From JAXDLW01 sp046262515 (lineage in GTDB: Bacteria; Chloroflexota; Dormibacteria; DASZGP01), in assembly GCA_046262515.1 (NCBI GenBank), contig JBHEMP010000070.1, positions 1 through 45,981 of the forward strand: 45,981 bases of DNA, in the 5' to 3' direction. Shown here one piece after another: positions 7,684-15,290 of the stretch. Below the pieces are notes generated by a model. The model saw only the letters and a list, made by a program, of their open reading frames with translations, did not search any database and was not told where the DNA came from. Position 1 is the stretch's first letter, and each line of letters starts with the position of its first letter. The translations under genes and the position numbers were made by a program.

Positions 7684-8670
7684 TTGAAGGTCTTCATTAC
7701 CGGTGGCACCGGGTTCATCGGGTCCGAGGTGGTTCGCCGTCTGATCGCCCGGGGGGATTCCGTCACGGCCATGGTCCGCGACCCCACCCGGTGCGGCTCC
7801 CTGGCTGCCGAGGGCGTTCGCCTGGTCGCCGGCGACCTGTCCTCGGATGCAGCCCTGGCGGAAGGCATCCAGGGCGCGGCGGCCGTCATCCACTGCGCGG
7901 CAATTTATGAGGTGGGGATCCCCGCCGCCCGGCGACCGGCAATGCTCGCGGCCAACGTGGAGGGTACGGAACGCGTGCTCCGCCTGGCGGGCGAGGCGAA
8001 GGTCGCCAGGATCGTCTACGTCTCGACCATCAACGCCTTTGGCAACACGGAGGGGCAGGTGGTCGACGAGAGCCACCAGCACAGCCGCCGCTACGTCTCC
8101 TATTACGACGAGACCAAGCACCTCGCCCACCTCTCCGCCAGGGCCGCGGCGGACGCCGGCGCGCCGGTGGTCATCGTGCAGCCCGGCGCGGTCTACGGCC
8201 CGGGCGACCACTCCGCGGTGGGCAGCCTCATCAACCAGTTCATCGCGGGCCGGCTGCCGGCCATGACTTTCCCGGAGACCGGGTTGAACATGGTGCACCG
8301 CGACGATGTCGCCGAAGGCATCCTCCTGGCCCTCGACCGAGGCCGCACAGGGGAGCAATACGTGCTGGGAGGCGAGATCACCACCCTCCGTGGGGTCATC
8401 GAAGCCGTGGGTGCCCTTGTGGACAAAAAGCCGCCGGGGATGACGGTTCCCGCCGGGCTCATGAAGGCGCTCTCCCCGCTCGGCCGGGTCATCGGCCCCG
8501 CGATGGGAGTTGGACCCAACCTCGCCGAGATTGTCAGTGCGAGCGACGGCGTAACCTACTGGGCCCGGGATGACAAGGCTCGCGGCGAACTGGGCTACTC
8601 GCCGCGGAGCCTTCGCGATGGGCTGAGGCAGATGCTCGAGGTCGAAGGTCGTCTTCCCAGCGTCACATAA
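7684..8670 (+). CDS. NAD-dependent epimerase/dehydratase (extended SDR)
   Basis: A 328-residue extended short-chain dehydrogenase similar to dihydroflavonol-reductase-like SDRs. The N-terminal TGGTGFIGSEVV is the NAD(P)-binding glycine motif. The catalytic pair YDETKHLAH (YxxxK) follows a Ser/Thr at 'YVSTINAFG', and 'QPGAVYGPGD' follows. The start is a TTG at 7684 with ACGGAGG 7 nt upstream; the same frame is open far upstream across ccr, but that part is antisense shadow. The substrate cannot be told from sequence. It lies 93 bp ahead of the lyase gene and may share its transcript. Confidence 0.85.
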   Translation: MKVFITGGTGFIGSEVVRRLIARGDSVTAMVRDPTRCGSLAAEGVRLVAGDLSSDAALAEGIQGAAAVIHCAAIYEVGIPAARRPAMLAANVEGTERVLRLAGEAKVARIVYVSTINAFGNTEGQVVDESHQHSRRYVSYYDETKHLAHLSARAAADAGAPVVIVQPGAVYGPGDHSAVGSLINQFIAGRLPAMTFPETGLNMVHRDDVAEGILLALDRGRTGEQYVLGGEITTLRGVIEAVGALVDKKPPGMTVPAGLMKALSPLGRVIGPAMGVGPNLAEIVSASDGVTYWARDDKARGELGYSPRSLRDGLRQMLEVEGRLPSVT

Positions 8671-8763
8671 AATGGTTCCCAGCTTTCTCGGGCCAGGCGC
8701 CCCCGCCCGGCCACTTTCGGATTGCCAGTGCCCACTCGAGGCCTGGCGAAAGGAGGTTGCCCA

Positions 8764-9759
8764 GTGACGATCAGGCTCCGTCGCTCCTGCGTAGCGGTGC
8801 CCGGCAGCTCGGAGAAGATGCTGCGCAAGGCCGGCGAGAACGCCGCCTTTGGTGCTGACCAGTTCTTCCTCGACCTCGAGGACGCCGTCGCACCCGGGGT
8901 GAAGGAGGCGGCCCGCGCGAACGTTGTCGCCGCCCTCAACGAGTACCAGTTCGGGGATGCCGTGCGGGTCGTTCGGGTGAACGCCGCCGACCACCCCAAC
9001 TCCTACGGGGACATCCTCTCGGTCGTCGAGGGCGCGGGTGCGCGCCTCGACTGCCTGATGATCCCCAAGGTGGCCAACGTCAGCCACGTCCACTTCGTGG
9101 ACCGACTCCTGGACCAGATGGAGAAGAACCTCGGTCTGAAGAACCGCATCGGCCTGGAATTACAGATCGAAACCGCGGAAGGCCTGATCAACGTGAACCA
9201 GATCGCCGCGGCCTCCACCCGCACGGAGACGATCATCTTCGGTCCAGGCGACTTCAGCGCCAACATCGGCATGCCCCAGCTGACCGTCGGCCAGATCGAC
9301 AACCGCTACCCCGGCGACATCTGGCACCACGTCAACATGTCGATCCTGATGGCCGCCCGGGCATACGGCCTGCAGGCCATCGACGGCCCGTACGCCCTCA
9401 TCCGGGACGAGCCCGGGCTCCGCGAGGTGGCAATGCGCACCTACCTGATGGGCTTCGACGGCAAATGGGCCCTCCACCCGGACCAGGTGGCGCCCCTCAA
9501 CCAGATCTACACCCCGCCGCTGGAGTCCTATGAGCGCGCCGAGGGCATCATGGCCGCGTACAAGAAGGCCACCGAGGAGGACAAGCTTGGTGCTGTCATG
9601 TTCGGCAACGAGATGATCGACGAGGCCAGCCGGAAAATGGCGGAGCAGCTGGCGATCAAGGGCAGGCACGCCGGCCTCGACAAGAGGCTTGCCGAGAAGC
9701 AGGCGGCGGCCAATGGCGCGGTTCCCGCCGGGACCACCAACAGCGGAGACAACAAATGA
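8764..9759 (+). CDS. mcl1: HpcH/HpaI-type CoA-ester lyase (malyl-CoA / beta-methylmalyl-CoA lyase)
   Basis: A 331-residue CitE-like Mg-dependent C-C lyase that would split beta-methylmalyl-CoA to glyoxylate plus propionyl-CoA (and malyl-CoA to glyoxylate plus acetyl-CoA). Visible motifs: RSCVAVPGSSEKMLRKA (CoA site), FLDLEDAVAPGVKEAAR (Mg/substrate Asp-Glu), VRVNAADHP, LELQIETAEGLINV (metal Glu) and FGPGDFSANIG (metal Asp). The GTG start follows AAAGGAGG with 7-nt spacing. The stop overlaps the pckA start (ATGA). Its length and the IETAEG block fit Mcl1 better than citrate lyase beta subunit. Linkage with ccr and the MaoC hydratase supports a role in the ethylmalonyl-CoA pathway. A related malyl-CoA thioesterase cannot be fully excluded. 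Confidence 0.87.
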   Translation: MTIRLRRSCVAVPGSSEKMLRKAGENAAFGADQFFLDLEDAVAPGVKEAARANVVAALNEYQFGDAVRVVRVNAADHPNSYGDILSVVEGAGARLDCLMIPKVANVSHVHFVDRLLDQMEKNLGLKNRIGLELQIETAEGLINVNQIAAASTRTETIIFGPGDFSANIGMPQLTVGQIDNRYPGDIWHHVNMSILMAARAYGLQAIDGPYALIRDEPGLREVAMRTYLMGFDGKWALHPDQVAPLNQIYTPPLESYERAEGIMAAYKKATEEDKLGAVMFGNEMIDEASRKMAEQLAIKGRHAGLDKRLAEKQAAANGAVPAGTTNSGDNK

Positions 9760-11297
9760 AGGTAAGCCCATTCGTCCCCGCGGCCGAGAAGCTCATCTGG
9801 AACCCCTCGGCGGCCGAGTTACAGGCCCTGACGGGGGAGATGCCGAACGCCCGCAGGAGCAGCTACGGGAACTGGAATATCCAGACCGCCGTCGATGCCC
9901 GCAGCAAGGCCTCCACGTACATCGTCAGCGATCACCCCGAGGAGCACCCCTCCCAGACGATCACCCGGGCCGAGGGGGAGCGCCTGGCCCGGATGCAGGA
10001 TGAGTACATCGCTCAGAAGGAGATGCTTGTCGTTGACGGCTACATCGGTAACGACCCGGCTTTCCGGACCCGGGCGCGACTGATCATCGAGCGCGACAAC
10101 GCCAACGTCGCCGGCATGCAGAAGATCCTCTACTACGACGCCGAGGACGCGGGCGAGGACTTTGACCCGGAGGTCACGGTGATCTACACACCCAACCTCG
10201 CCGTCAACGACTACCCCAAGGAGCGGGTAATCGCGGTCGACCTCGAGACCAACATCACGCGCGTCATGAACTCCGACTACTTCGGTGAGTCCAAGAAGGG
10301 CGGCCTGCGGATGTGGAACAAGCTGGTCTACGACAAGGGGGGCTTGCCGCTCCACGCGGGCTGCAAGGTGATTCCGACCGAGGAGGGGGACAAGGTCATG
10401 CTGATCGTGGGCCTCTCGGGAACGGGCAAGACCACCACCACCTTCACCCGGCAGAACAACTCCAAGCCGGTCCAGGACGACTTCGTGGCCATGATGCCGG
10501 ACGGCCGTATCTACGCCACCGAGAATGGCTGTTTCGCCAAGACGTTCGCACTCGACCCCGAGTTCGAGCCCACCATTTTCCACGCTGTGACCCGTCCCGG
10601 GGCCTACCTCGAGAACGTCTACCAGGACGACGAGGGCGTCGTGGACTTCAACAACACCCAGTACACCCAGAACGGTCGCGCCGTCTTCGCCATGGAGGAC
10701 CTGGGCTGGAGCGCTGACGCCCGGGACCTCAAAAAGGCGGACTTTCTGCTCATCCTCAATCGCAATGAAAACATCATCCCGGCAGTCGCCCGGCTCACGC
10801 GCGAACAGGCCGCCGCCTACTTCATGTTGGGCGAGACCCAGGGGACCAGCGCTGGGGGCAAGGAGGAGATGGGCAAGTTCCTACGGGTACCCGGGACGAA
10901 CCCCTTCTTCCCGATCCTCCACGACCACCAGGGCAACCGCTTCCATGAGCTGCTGGAGAAGCACCGCTTCGAAGTCCTCCTGCTGAACACCGGCCGGGTG
11001 GGCGGCGGCGAGGCTGATGACAGGTCCAAGAAGGTTGGCATCGACACCAGTTCGGCGGTGGTGAAGGGCATCGCCGAGGGAACCATCAAGTGGGAAAAGG
11101 ACCCCGACTTCGGGTACGAAGTGGCGACCGCCATCCCAGGCCTGGACGACGAGGACCTGCTGCAGCCGCGCAAGATGTACCGGCGACAGGGTCGCGACGC
11201 TGACTACGCCAAGCTGGTGGAGCGCTTCAAGGCAGAGCGCACGGAGTTCCTCGGCCAGTTCCCCAAGTTGAACAAGGCGATCGTCAAGGCCATCTGA
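9756..11297 (+). CDS. pckA: ATP-dependent phosphoenolpyruvate carboxykinase
   Basis: A 513-residue PEP carboxykinase (oxaloacetate + ATP to PEP + CO2 + ADP), the gluconeogenic exit. The P-loop GLSGTGKTTTT is at about residues 219-229, the metal-binding QDDFVAMMPDGRIYATENG follows, and the C-terminal RLTREQAAAYFMLGETQGTSA is typical of the ATP family rather than the GTP family. Its ATG overlaps the stop of the CoA-ester lyase by 4 nt, so the two are coupled. That makes sense if C4 acids from the ethylmalonyl-CoA pathway feed gluconeogenesis during growth on C2 substrates. Confidence 0.95.
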   Translation: MKVSPFVPAAEKLIWNPSAAELQALTGEMPNARRSSYGNWNIQTAVDARSKASTYIVSDHPEEHPSQTITRAEGERLARMQDEYIAQKEMLVVDGYIGNDPAFRTRARLIIERDNANVAGMQKILYYDAEDAGEDFDPEVTVIYTPNLAVNDYPKERVIAVDLETNITRVMNSDYFGESKKGGLRMWNKLVYDKGGLPLHAGCKVIPTEEGDKVMLIVGLSGTGKTTTTFTRQNNSKPVQDDFVAMMPDGRIYATENGCFAKTFALDPEFEPTIFHAVTRPGAYLENVYQDDEGVVDFNNTQYTQNGRAVFAMEDLGWSADARDLKKADFLLILNRNENIIPAVARLTREQAAAYFMLGETQGTSAGGKEEMGKFLRVPGTNPFFPILHDHQGNRFHELLEKHRFEVLLLNTGRVGGGEADDRSKKVGIDTSSAVVKGIAEGTIKWEKDPDFGYEVATAIPGLDDEDLLQPRKMYRRQGRDADYAKLVERFKAERTEFLGQFPKLNKAIVKAI

Positions 11298-11459
11298 GCC
11301 GGCGCCGCGGAGCCGCCCTTTGCTTTTCTTTATGGCGGCCCCGGCGGCGCGTTGCTACACTGCCCTTGAATTGGCGCCCAGCGCGCCCCGGCAGCGGCGA
11401 AGAGGGTCCCAGAACTGAATTCAGCACGCGTCAGAACACACGTCCTCCTGGCCGCACTG

Positions 11460-12662
11460 GTGGCGATCACCATGACCGCCTCATGGCAGCCTCGCAACGG
11501 CCCGTTGTACCCGACGGCTGCCGCCGCGGCCAGCGCCCTCCGTCCAGGCCACCATGTGCGCGTCCCGGCGCCCGTGCCGCACCCGCCACCGCTGCCCGCG
11601 CCGGTCCTGGCCTTCATCCAGCCACGCGCGCAACTGCCCGCCCAGGCTGACGTGGCCAGCGTGAGCATCCCCGGCCACGGGGGCAGCTACCTGGTCCCCT
11701 ACATCCAGACCCAGCCCGACCTTCACTTCCGCCTTGAGGCGCAGAACCTGCCACCCGGCGCCACGGTGCGAGTGACGCTGGATGCCGAGGGATCAAACCC
11801 ACGCATGATGGACGTCGGCGCGCCGGCGTATGAGGGCGCCTTCGACAATGTCAGCAAGGGCGACCACAGCCTCACGGCGGTGGCCCGCAACGATCCCTTC
11901 GTTCACTTCGCGGATGAGCTGACGGCGGACGACCGTGCCGCCAGCGTCCGCCTCACCCACGTGGCGCGAGGCGACATCGTGGCGGCCCTTGGAGACTCCA
12001 CCACGGAGGGCAACGGCGGGCCCGTCTTCAAGTTCATCCCCAACTGGGTGTCCGCCCTCACCAGCGCCGCCGACTGGACCTCGCCGGACGGCCGTAACTT
12101 CCCCCAGGCGGGCGGCGTCTCGCACCCCTGGGCGCCCGCGTCCTTCACCTCCACCCTGGGCACCATGCTTGCCCAGCAGCGAGGCTACCCGGTGCTGGTT
12201 CTCAACGACGGCTGGTCGGGGGCGACGGCGGACGCGTACAGCCACATCATCTCCAGCAACACCCTGGCCGACGAATACGCGGCCGTGCGACCCAACTCCT
12301 GGGTGGTCAACCTGGGAGTCAATGACCCCCTCACCCACCAGACCCCGGACCAGTTCGACGCCAGCCTCCACGCCATCGTGCGCGACCTCAATGATCGCTT
12401 CGGCGCGCGCAACGCCGACATCCACGTCGCCTGCCCGACGTACTCCCGCGACGCGCGCCACGACGGAGAGGCAACCTACCTACCGGTTATCGATCGGTTC
12501 CGCGCGACCGCGGGGCTGGGCGCCGCGCCCAACTTCTTCGCCTATTACCATGACGTGCCGGCGGCCCTGTCGGATGAGGTCCACCCCAACGCGGGCGGCT
12601 ACCGTGACATGGCGAGCATGTGGGCCCGCGCCCTGGCGGGGCAGGGCACCAACTGCACCTGA
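11460..12662 (+). CDS. Secreted SGNH/GDSL-family hydrolase
   Basis: An esterase/lipase-fold SGNH hydrolase of about 400 residues. Block I is ALGDSTTEG (nucleophile Ser180), block II is the Gly in LNDGWSGATA, block III is NLGVND, and block V is SDEVHPNAGGY (Asp372, His375), so all catalytic residues are present. An N-terminal beta-sandwich-like region (about residues 65-165) precedes the catalytic domain. The GTG at 11460 gives a very short signal peptide. The same frame is open back to 11370, with only CTG codons as alternative starts; CTG 11415, 8 nt after GAAGAGGG, would give a better signal peptide beginning LNSARVRTHVLLAALVAI. Extracellular ester hydrolysis is likely; the substrate is unknown. 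Confidence 0.8.
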   Translation: MAITMTASWQPRNGPLYPTAAAAASALRPGHHVRVPAPVPHPPPLPAPVLAFIQPRAQLPAQADVASVSIPGHGGSYLVPYIQTQPDLHFRLEAQNLPPGATVRVTLDAEGSNPRMMDVGAPAYEGAFDNVSKGDHSLTAVARNDPFVHFADELTADDRAASVRLTHVARGDIVAALGDSTTEGNGGPVFKFIPNWVSALTSAADWTSPDGRNFPQAGGVSHPWAPASFTSTLGTMLAQQRGYPVLVLNDGWSGATADAYSHIISSNTLADEYAAVRPNSWVVNLGVNDPLTHQTPDQFDASLHAIVRDLNDRFGARNADIHVACPTYSRDARHDGEATYLPVIDRFRATAGLGAAPNFFAYYHDVPAALSDEVHPNAGGYRDMASMWARALAGQGTNCT

Positions 12663-12674
12663 TGCCTGGCGAGG

Positions 12675-13163
12675 CTACATCCCCGGCGGTGCCTGCCCCA
12701 GGGTGAACTTATCCGGTCCGGCGCCGCAGCTCGGGCATTTGTCCGGTGCTTCGAAGCCCCGGTCGGTGAACCCGCACTCACCACACTGCCACTGCCGGGT
12801 GGCGAAGAACTGGACGATGTCGGAGCGGCTGACTATGCCCACGAGCTTGGTGCCGTCCATGACCGGGACCCGCCGGATCCGGTGCTTGACGAAGAGCCGG
12901 GCGGCTTCACCCACGGGAGCGTCGCCGGCGATGGTGATCGGCTCGCGGCTCATGATGTCGGCCACCGTGCGGCCCTTGCGGTCGATCACGTCGAACTCGG
13001 ACACGATCCCCGTGATCTTGCCCTTGTTGTCCAGAACGGGCAGCCCGGTGATGCGATGTCGGGTCAGGATCGAGGTCAATTGCTCGACCGTAGCCGACTC
13101 CGAAATCTTGAGGACGTCCCTCGACATGATGTCTCTGACCAGAACCACGACAGGAATTATCAT
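12675..13163 (-). CDS. Tandem CBS-domain protein with C-terminal rubredoxin-like zinc/iron ribbon
   Basis: A 162-residue protein. Two CBS motifs occupy about residues 8-62 (VRDIMSRDVLKISESATVEQ) and 68-122 (VADIMSREPITIAGDAPVGE), each ending in the G-I-V-S/D pattern. A four-cysteine ribbon at about residues 128-150 has the spacing CGEC then CPSC, as in rubredoxin and rubrerythrin C-termini. CBS pairs bind adenine nucleotides; the ribbon may hold Fe or Zn and could give a redox or metal input. It is convergent with the SGNH gene (12-bp gap) and divergent from the dehydrogenase at 13272. Confidence 0.85.
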   Translation of the reverse strand: MIIPVVVLVRDIMSRDVLKISESATVEQLTSILTRHRITGLPVLDNKGKITGIVSEFDVIDRKGRTVADIMSREPITIAGDAPVGEAARLFVKHRIRRVPVMDGTKLVGIVSRSDIVQFFATRQWQCGECGFTDRGFEAPDKCPSCGAGPDKFTLGQAPPGM

Positions 13164-13179
13164 CCGTTGGCATCTTTGC

Positions 13180-13196
13180 CGGCCACAGCCGGCCCA
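13180..13196. repeat. Short perfect hairpin in the CBS/dehydrogenase divergent gap
   Basis: GCCGGC, a CACA loop, then GCCGGC forms a 6-bp stem just upstream of the CBS-protein start. It has no U-tract, so it is not a terminator; its role is unknown. Confidence 0.4.
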
Positions 13197-13219
13197 AACC
13201 CGCCACTAAGGGAAGGCTT

Positions 13220-13274
13220 AGCCGGGACGCGGCGGCTCGGGCGCGGCAGCTTCGGATGATGGAGGTTCGATTTG
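13220..13274 (+). repeat. 55-bp shared leader motif, copy 1
   Basis: This segment aligns without gaps to 18219-18273, with 43 of 55 identical bases and 30 of 34 in the 3' part (from GCGCGGCAG onward). It ends exactly at the TTG start codon of the dehydrogenase and contains its GGAGG ribosome site. Shared blocks are AGCCGGGA, GCGCGGCAG, GGATGATGGA and GTTCGA. It may be a cis-regulatory leader motif or part of a dispersed repeat. No inverted-repeat partner is present here, unlike copy 2. Confidence 0.6.
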
Positions 13275-14135
13275 GAGATCAAGAGCGTCTGCGTGGTGGG
13301 CGCGGGTACGGTGGGCTCGCAGCTGGCGTTCCAGGCTGCCCTGGGCGGCTTGTCCATCCGGCTCACGTCCCGCCGGCAGGAGACGCTGGACAAGGGCATC
13401 GCCAACGCCACCCGGCTGCTGCGCCGGCGCGTGGAGAAGGGCACCCTGACCGAGTTCGAGTGCGAGGACGCCATCGCCCGCGTCAGCCACACCACCAAGC
13501 TGGAGGAAGCCCTACCCGGCGCGGACCTGATGGTCGAAGCCGTCGCCGAGCGACTGGACGTCAAGGAGGAGGTCTTCCGACGTGCGGGCGAGCTGGCTGA
13601 CGAGCCCACGATCCTGGCCACCACCAGCTCCACCATCGGGATCCACAAGCTGGCACCCCTGACGGGCAGGCCCGACCGGTGCATCAACGCCCATTTCTTC
13701 AACCCCGTCCTGCTGATGGACCTGGTCGAGGTCGTGAGGGGCCCCGGGACTTCAGACGCCACGGTGGAAGCCGTCATGGCCTTCGCCCGCCGGGTGGGCC
13801 GGCACCCCGTCCTGGTGCGCCGCGAGAGTTACGGCTTCATCGTGAACAGGGTCATCTTCACCGCGATCAGGGAGGCCCTGCGCCTGGTCGACGAGGGGGC
13901 TGCCACCCCAGAGGACGTGGATGAAGCATGCGTGCGGGGCCTGAACTGGCCGATGGGCCCCATCAAGCTTGCCGACTTCATCGGCCTGGACGTCATCCGG
14001 GATGCCTGGCTCCTGGGCAAGGAGGAGATGGCGGACGCGTCCTGGGAGCCGACTGACGAGCTGACTCGTCGGGTCGAGGCGGGCGAACTCGGGATGAAGT
14101 CCGGGCAGGGCTTCCTGGCCCACGACAAGGGCTGA
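13272..14135 (+). CDS. 3-hydroxyacyl-CoA dehydrogenase (3-hydroxybutyryl-CoA dehydrogenase type)
   Basis: A 287-residue NAD(P)-dependent dehydrogenase interconverting 3-hydroxyacyl-CoA and 3-oxoacyl-CoA, the standard length for the Hbd/PaaH family. It has the Rossmann motif VVGAGTVGSQLAF at the N-terminus, the acidic residue after beta-2, NAHFFNPVLLMDLVEVV with the catalytic His, and the C-terminal domain starting YGFIVNRV. The start is TTG 13272 with GGAGG 6 nt upstream, so the conserved 55-bp motif is the immediate leader. In the context of ccr it could supply 3-hydroxybutyryl-CoA for crotonyl-CoA formation. The downstream F420 oxidoreductase gene starts 7 nt after its stop, so the two form an operon. 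Confidence 0.9.
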   Translation: MEIKSVCVVGAGTVGSQLAFQAALGGLSIRLTSRRQETLDKGIANATRLLRRRVEKGTLTEFECEDAIARVSHTTKLEEALPGADLMVEAVAERLDVKEEVFRRAGELADEPTILATTSSTIGIHKLAPLTGRPDRCINAHFFNPVLLMDLVEVVRGPGTSDATVEAVMAFARRVGRHPVLVRRESYGFIVNRVIFTAIREALRLVDEGAATPEDVDEACVRGLNWPMGPIKLADFIGLDVIRDAWLLGKEEMADASWEPTDELTRRVEAGELGMKSGQGFLAHDKG

Positions 14136-14142
14136 GGCAGGC

Positions 14143-14796
14143 GTGCCCGCCTCTGTCGCGATCCTGGGCGGGACCGGGAAGGAAGGCCGCGGCCTGGCGA
14201 TGCGCTGGTCCCGCGCCGGGCGCACCATCGTCCTGGGCTCCCGCGACGCGGAGCGGGCAGCGGTCGCGGCGGAAGAGGTCGCGGCCGCGTCGGGCGGCCC
14301 GGTGCGCGGCATGGCCAACGGGGACGCCTGCGAGGCAGCCGACCTCGTTGTCGTCGCGACGACCTTCGACGGCCTGGAGGACACCATGCGCGCGTGCGCG
14401 GCAAAACTGGAAGGCAAGCTGCTCGTCAGCGCCGTCATCCCGCTCAAGGTCGAGGAGGGCAGGTTCGGGGTCATCCCCGTTCCCCAGGGTTCCGCGGCTC
14501 AGCTGGCCGCGACCCTGGCCCCCGGCGCTCGGGTCGCGGCGGCTTTCCACAACGTCAGCCATAAGCTCCTGGCGGACCTGGACCACGCGATCGACGAGGA
14601 CATCCCCTTCGCGGCCTCGGACGAAGACGCCGCCACAGTAGGCCGGCTGTGCGCTGACATCGGGGCTCGCGGGGTCCATGTCGGCGGCCTCCACCTGGCC
14701 CCATTCCTAGAGGGCTACACGGCCGTCCTGCTGAGCGTCAACCGCCGATACAGGACGCAGGCGGGGATCAGGCTGACAGGGCTTCCGAACCTCTAG
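14143..14796 (+). CDS. npdG: NADPH-dependent F420 reductase (F420:NADP+ oxidoreductase)
   Basis: A 217-residue protein of the Fno/NpdG family, which moves hydride between NADPH and coenzyme F420. Motifs are ILGGTGKEGRGLAMRWSRAG at the N-terminus, GSRDAERA (NADPH 2'-phosphate recognition) and AAFHNVSHKLLAD in the F420-side region. It starts with GTG 7 nt after the dehydrogenase stop and is presumably co-transcribed with it. Its presence implies the host makes or uses F420, as actinobacteria and some Chloroflexota do. The family call is strong; the direction in vivo is unknown. Confidence 0.87.
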   Translation: MPASVAILGGTGKEGRGLAMRWSRAGRTIVLGSRDAERAAVAAEEVAAASGGPVRGMANGDACEAADLVVVATTFDGLEDTMRACAAKLEGKLLVSAVIPLKVEEGRFGVIPVPQGSAAQLAATLAPGARVAAAFHNVSHKLLADLDHAIDEDIPFAASDEDAATVGRLCADIGARGVHVGGLHLAPFLEGYTAVLLSVNRRYRTQAGIRLTGLPNL

Positions 14797-15290
14797 CCTG
14801 TACAGCTTCCGAATTGGTGCGACAGGGAACCCACCAGGCGAGGGTCCTGTCATTCCCGGCACAACCCGCGTCGCCGGACGGGGCGGAGTTATCGCGGAAA
14901 GCCCCTGGCGGGGCTTCCTCGCCGCCCCTCGAAACTGCGCGCGCCCGTTCTCCAGGTAGCCTCAGTCAATCCGTCCTGCGTGCTCGTCACGCCGCGACAC
15001 GGGTTGCGCCGGGAGCGCCACCCCCGCCTATGCGATCCCTGCATGCACCACGGAACGGCTGATTTGTTGTCAGAGAGACGGAGGTAGGGCGCGAACCACT
15101 GGCGGTTCGGGGGCACGTCTTCCCGGGTGAATCTGGAGCGACCGGCAGGACGATGCCAGCAGCATCCAGCGACTGCGGGAGGACGTGGAAGAGGCGCCGC
15201 GTCGCGGCAGCTACAACATCGGGGCGGCGCCGCTGAACCCGGGGAGGCGTGCCCCCGGACCGTCAGGATCCGAGCCGCCTTACTGTCGCC
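14797..15290. other. Gene-free convergent intergenic region
   Basis: These 494 bp lie between the convergent F420 oxidoreductase and PAP2 genes. I find no credible gene. Visible structure: a hairpin GACAGG...CCTGTC with inner CCC/GGG (14821-14852), and CGAACC/GGTTCG (around 15092-15108) within a purine-rich, RNA-like stretch that includes GGGTGAATC at 15125. A frame beginning near 15131 (SDRQDDASSIQRLREDVEEA) looks protein-like but has a stop just upstream and no start, so it may be a decayed remnant. Confidence 0.5.

Noticed and set aside
15060..15150. Possible c-di-AMP (ydaO-type) riboswitch suggested by GGGTGAATC and GGGGG blocks
   Set aside because: The diagnostic GGGGAACC and CCCGAACCCGACAGCTAACC blocks are missing or in the wrong order, and no plus-strand gene follows.
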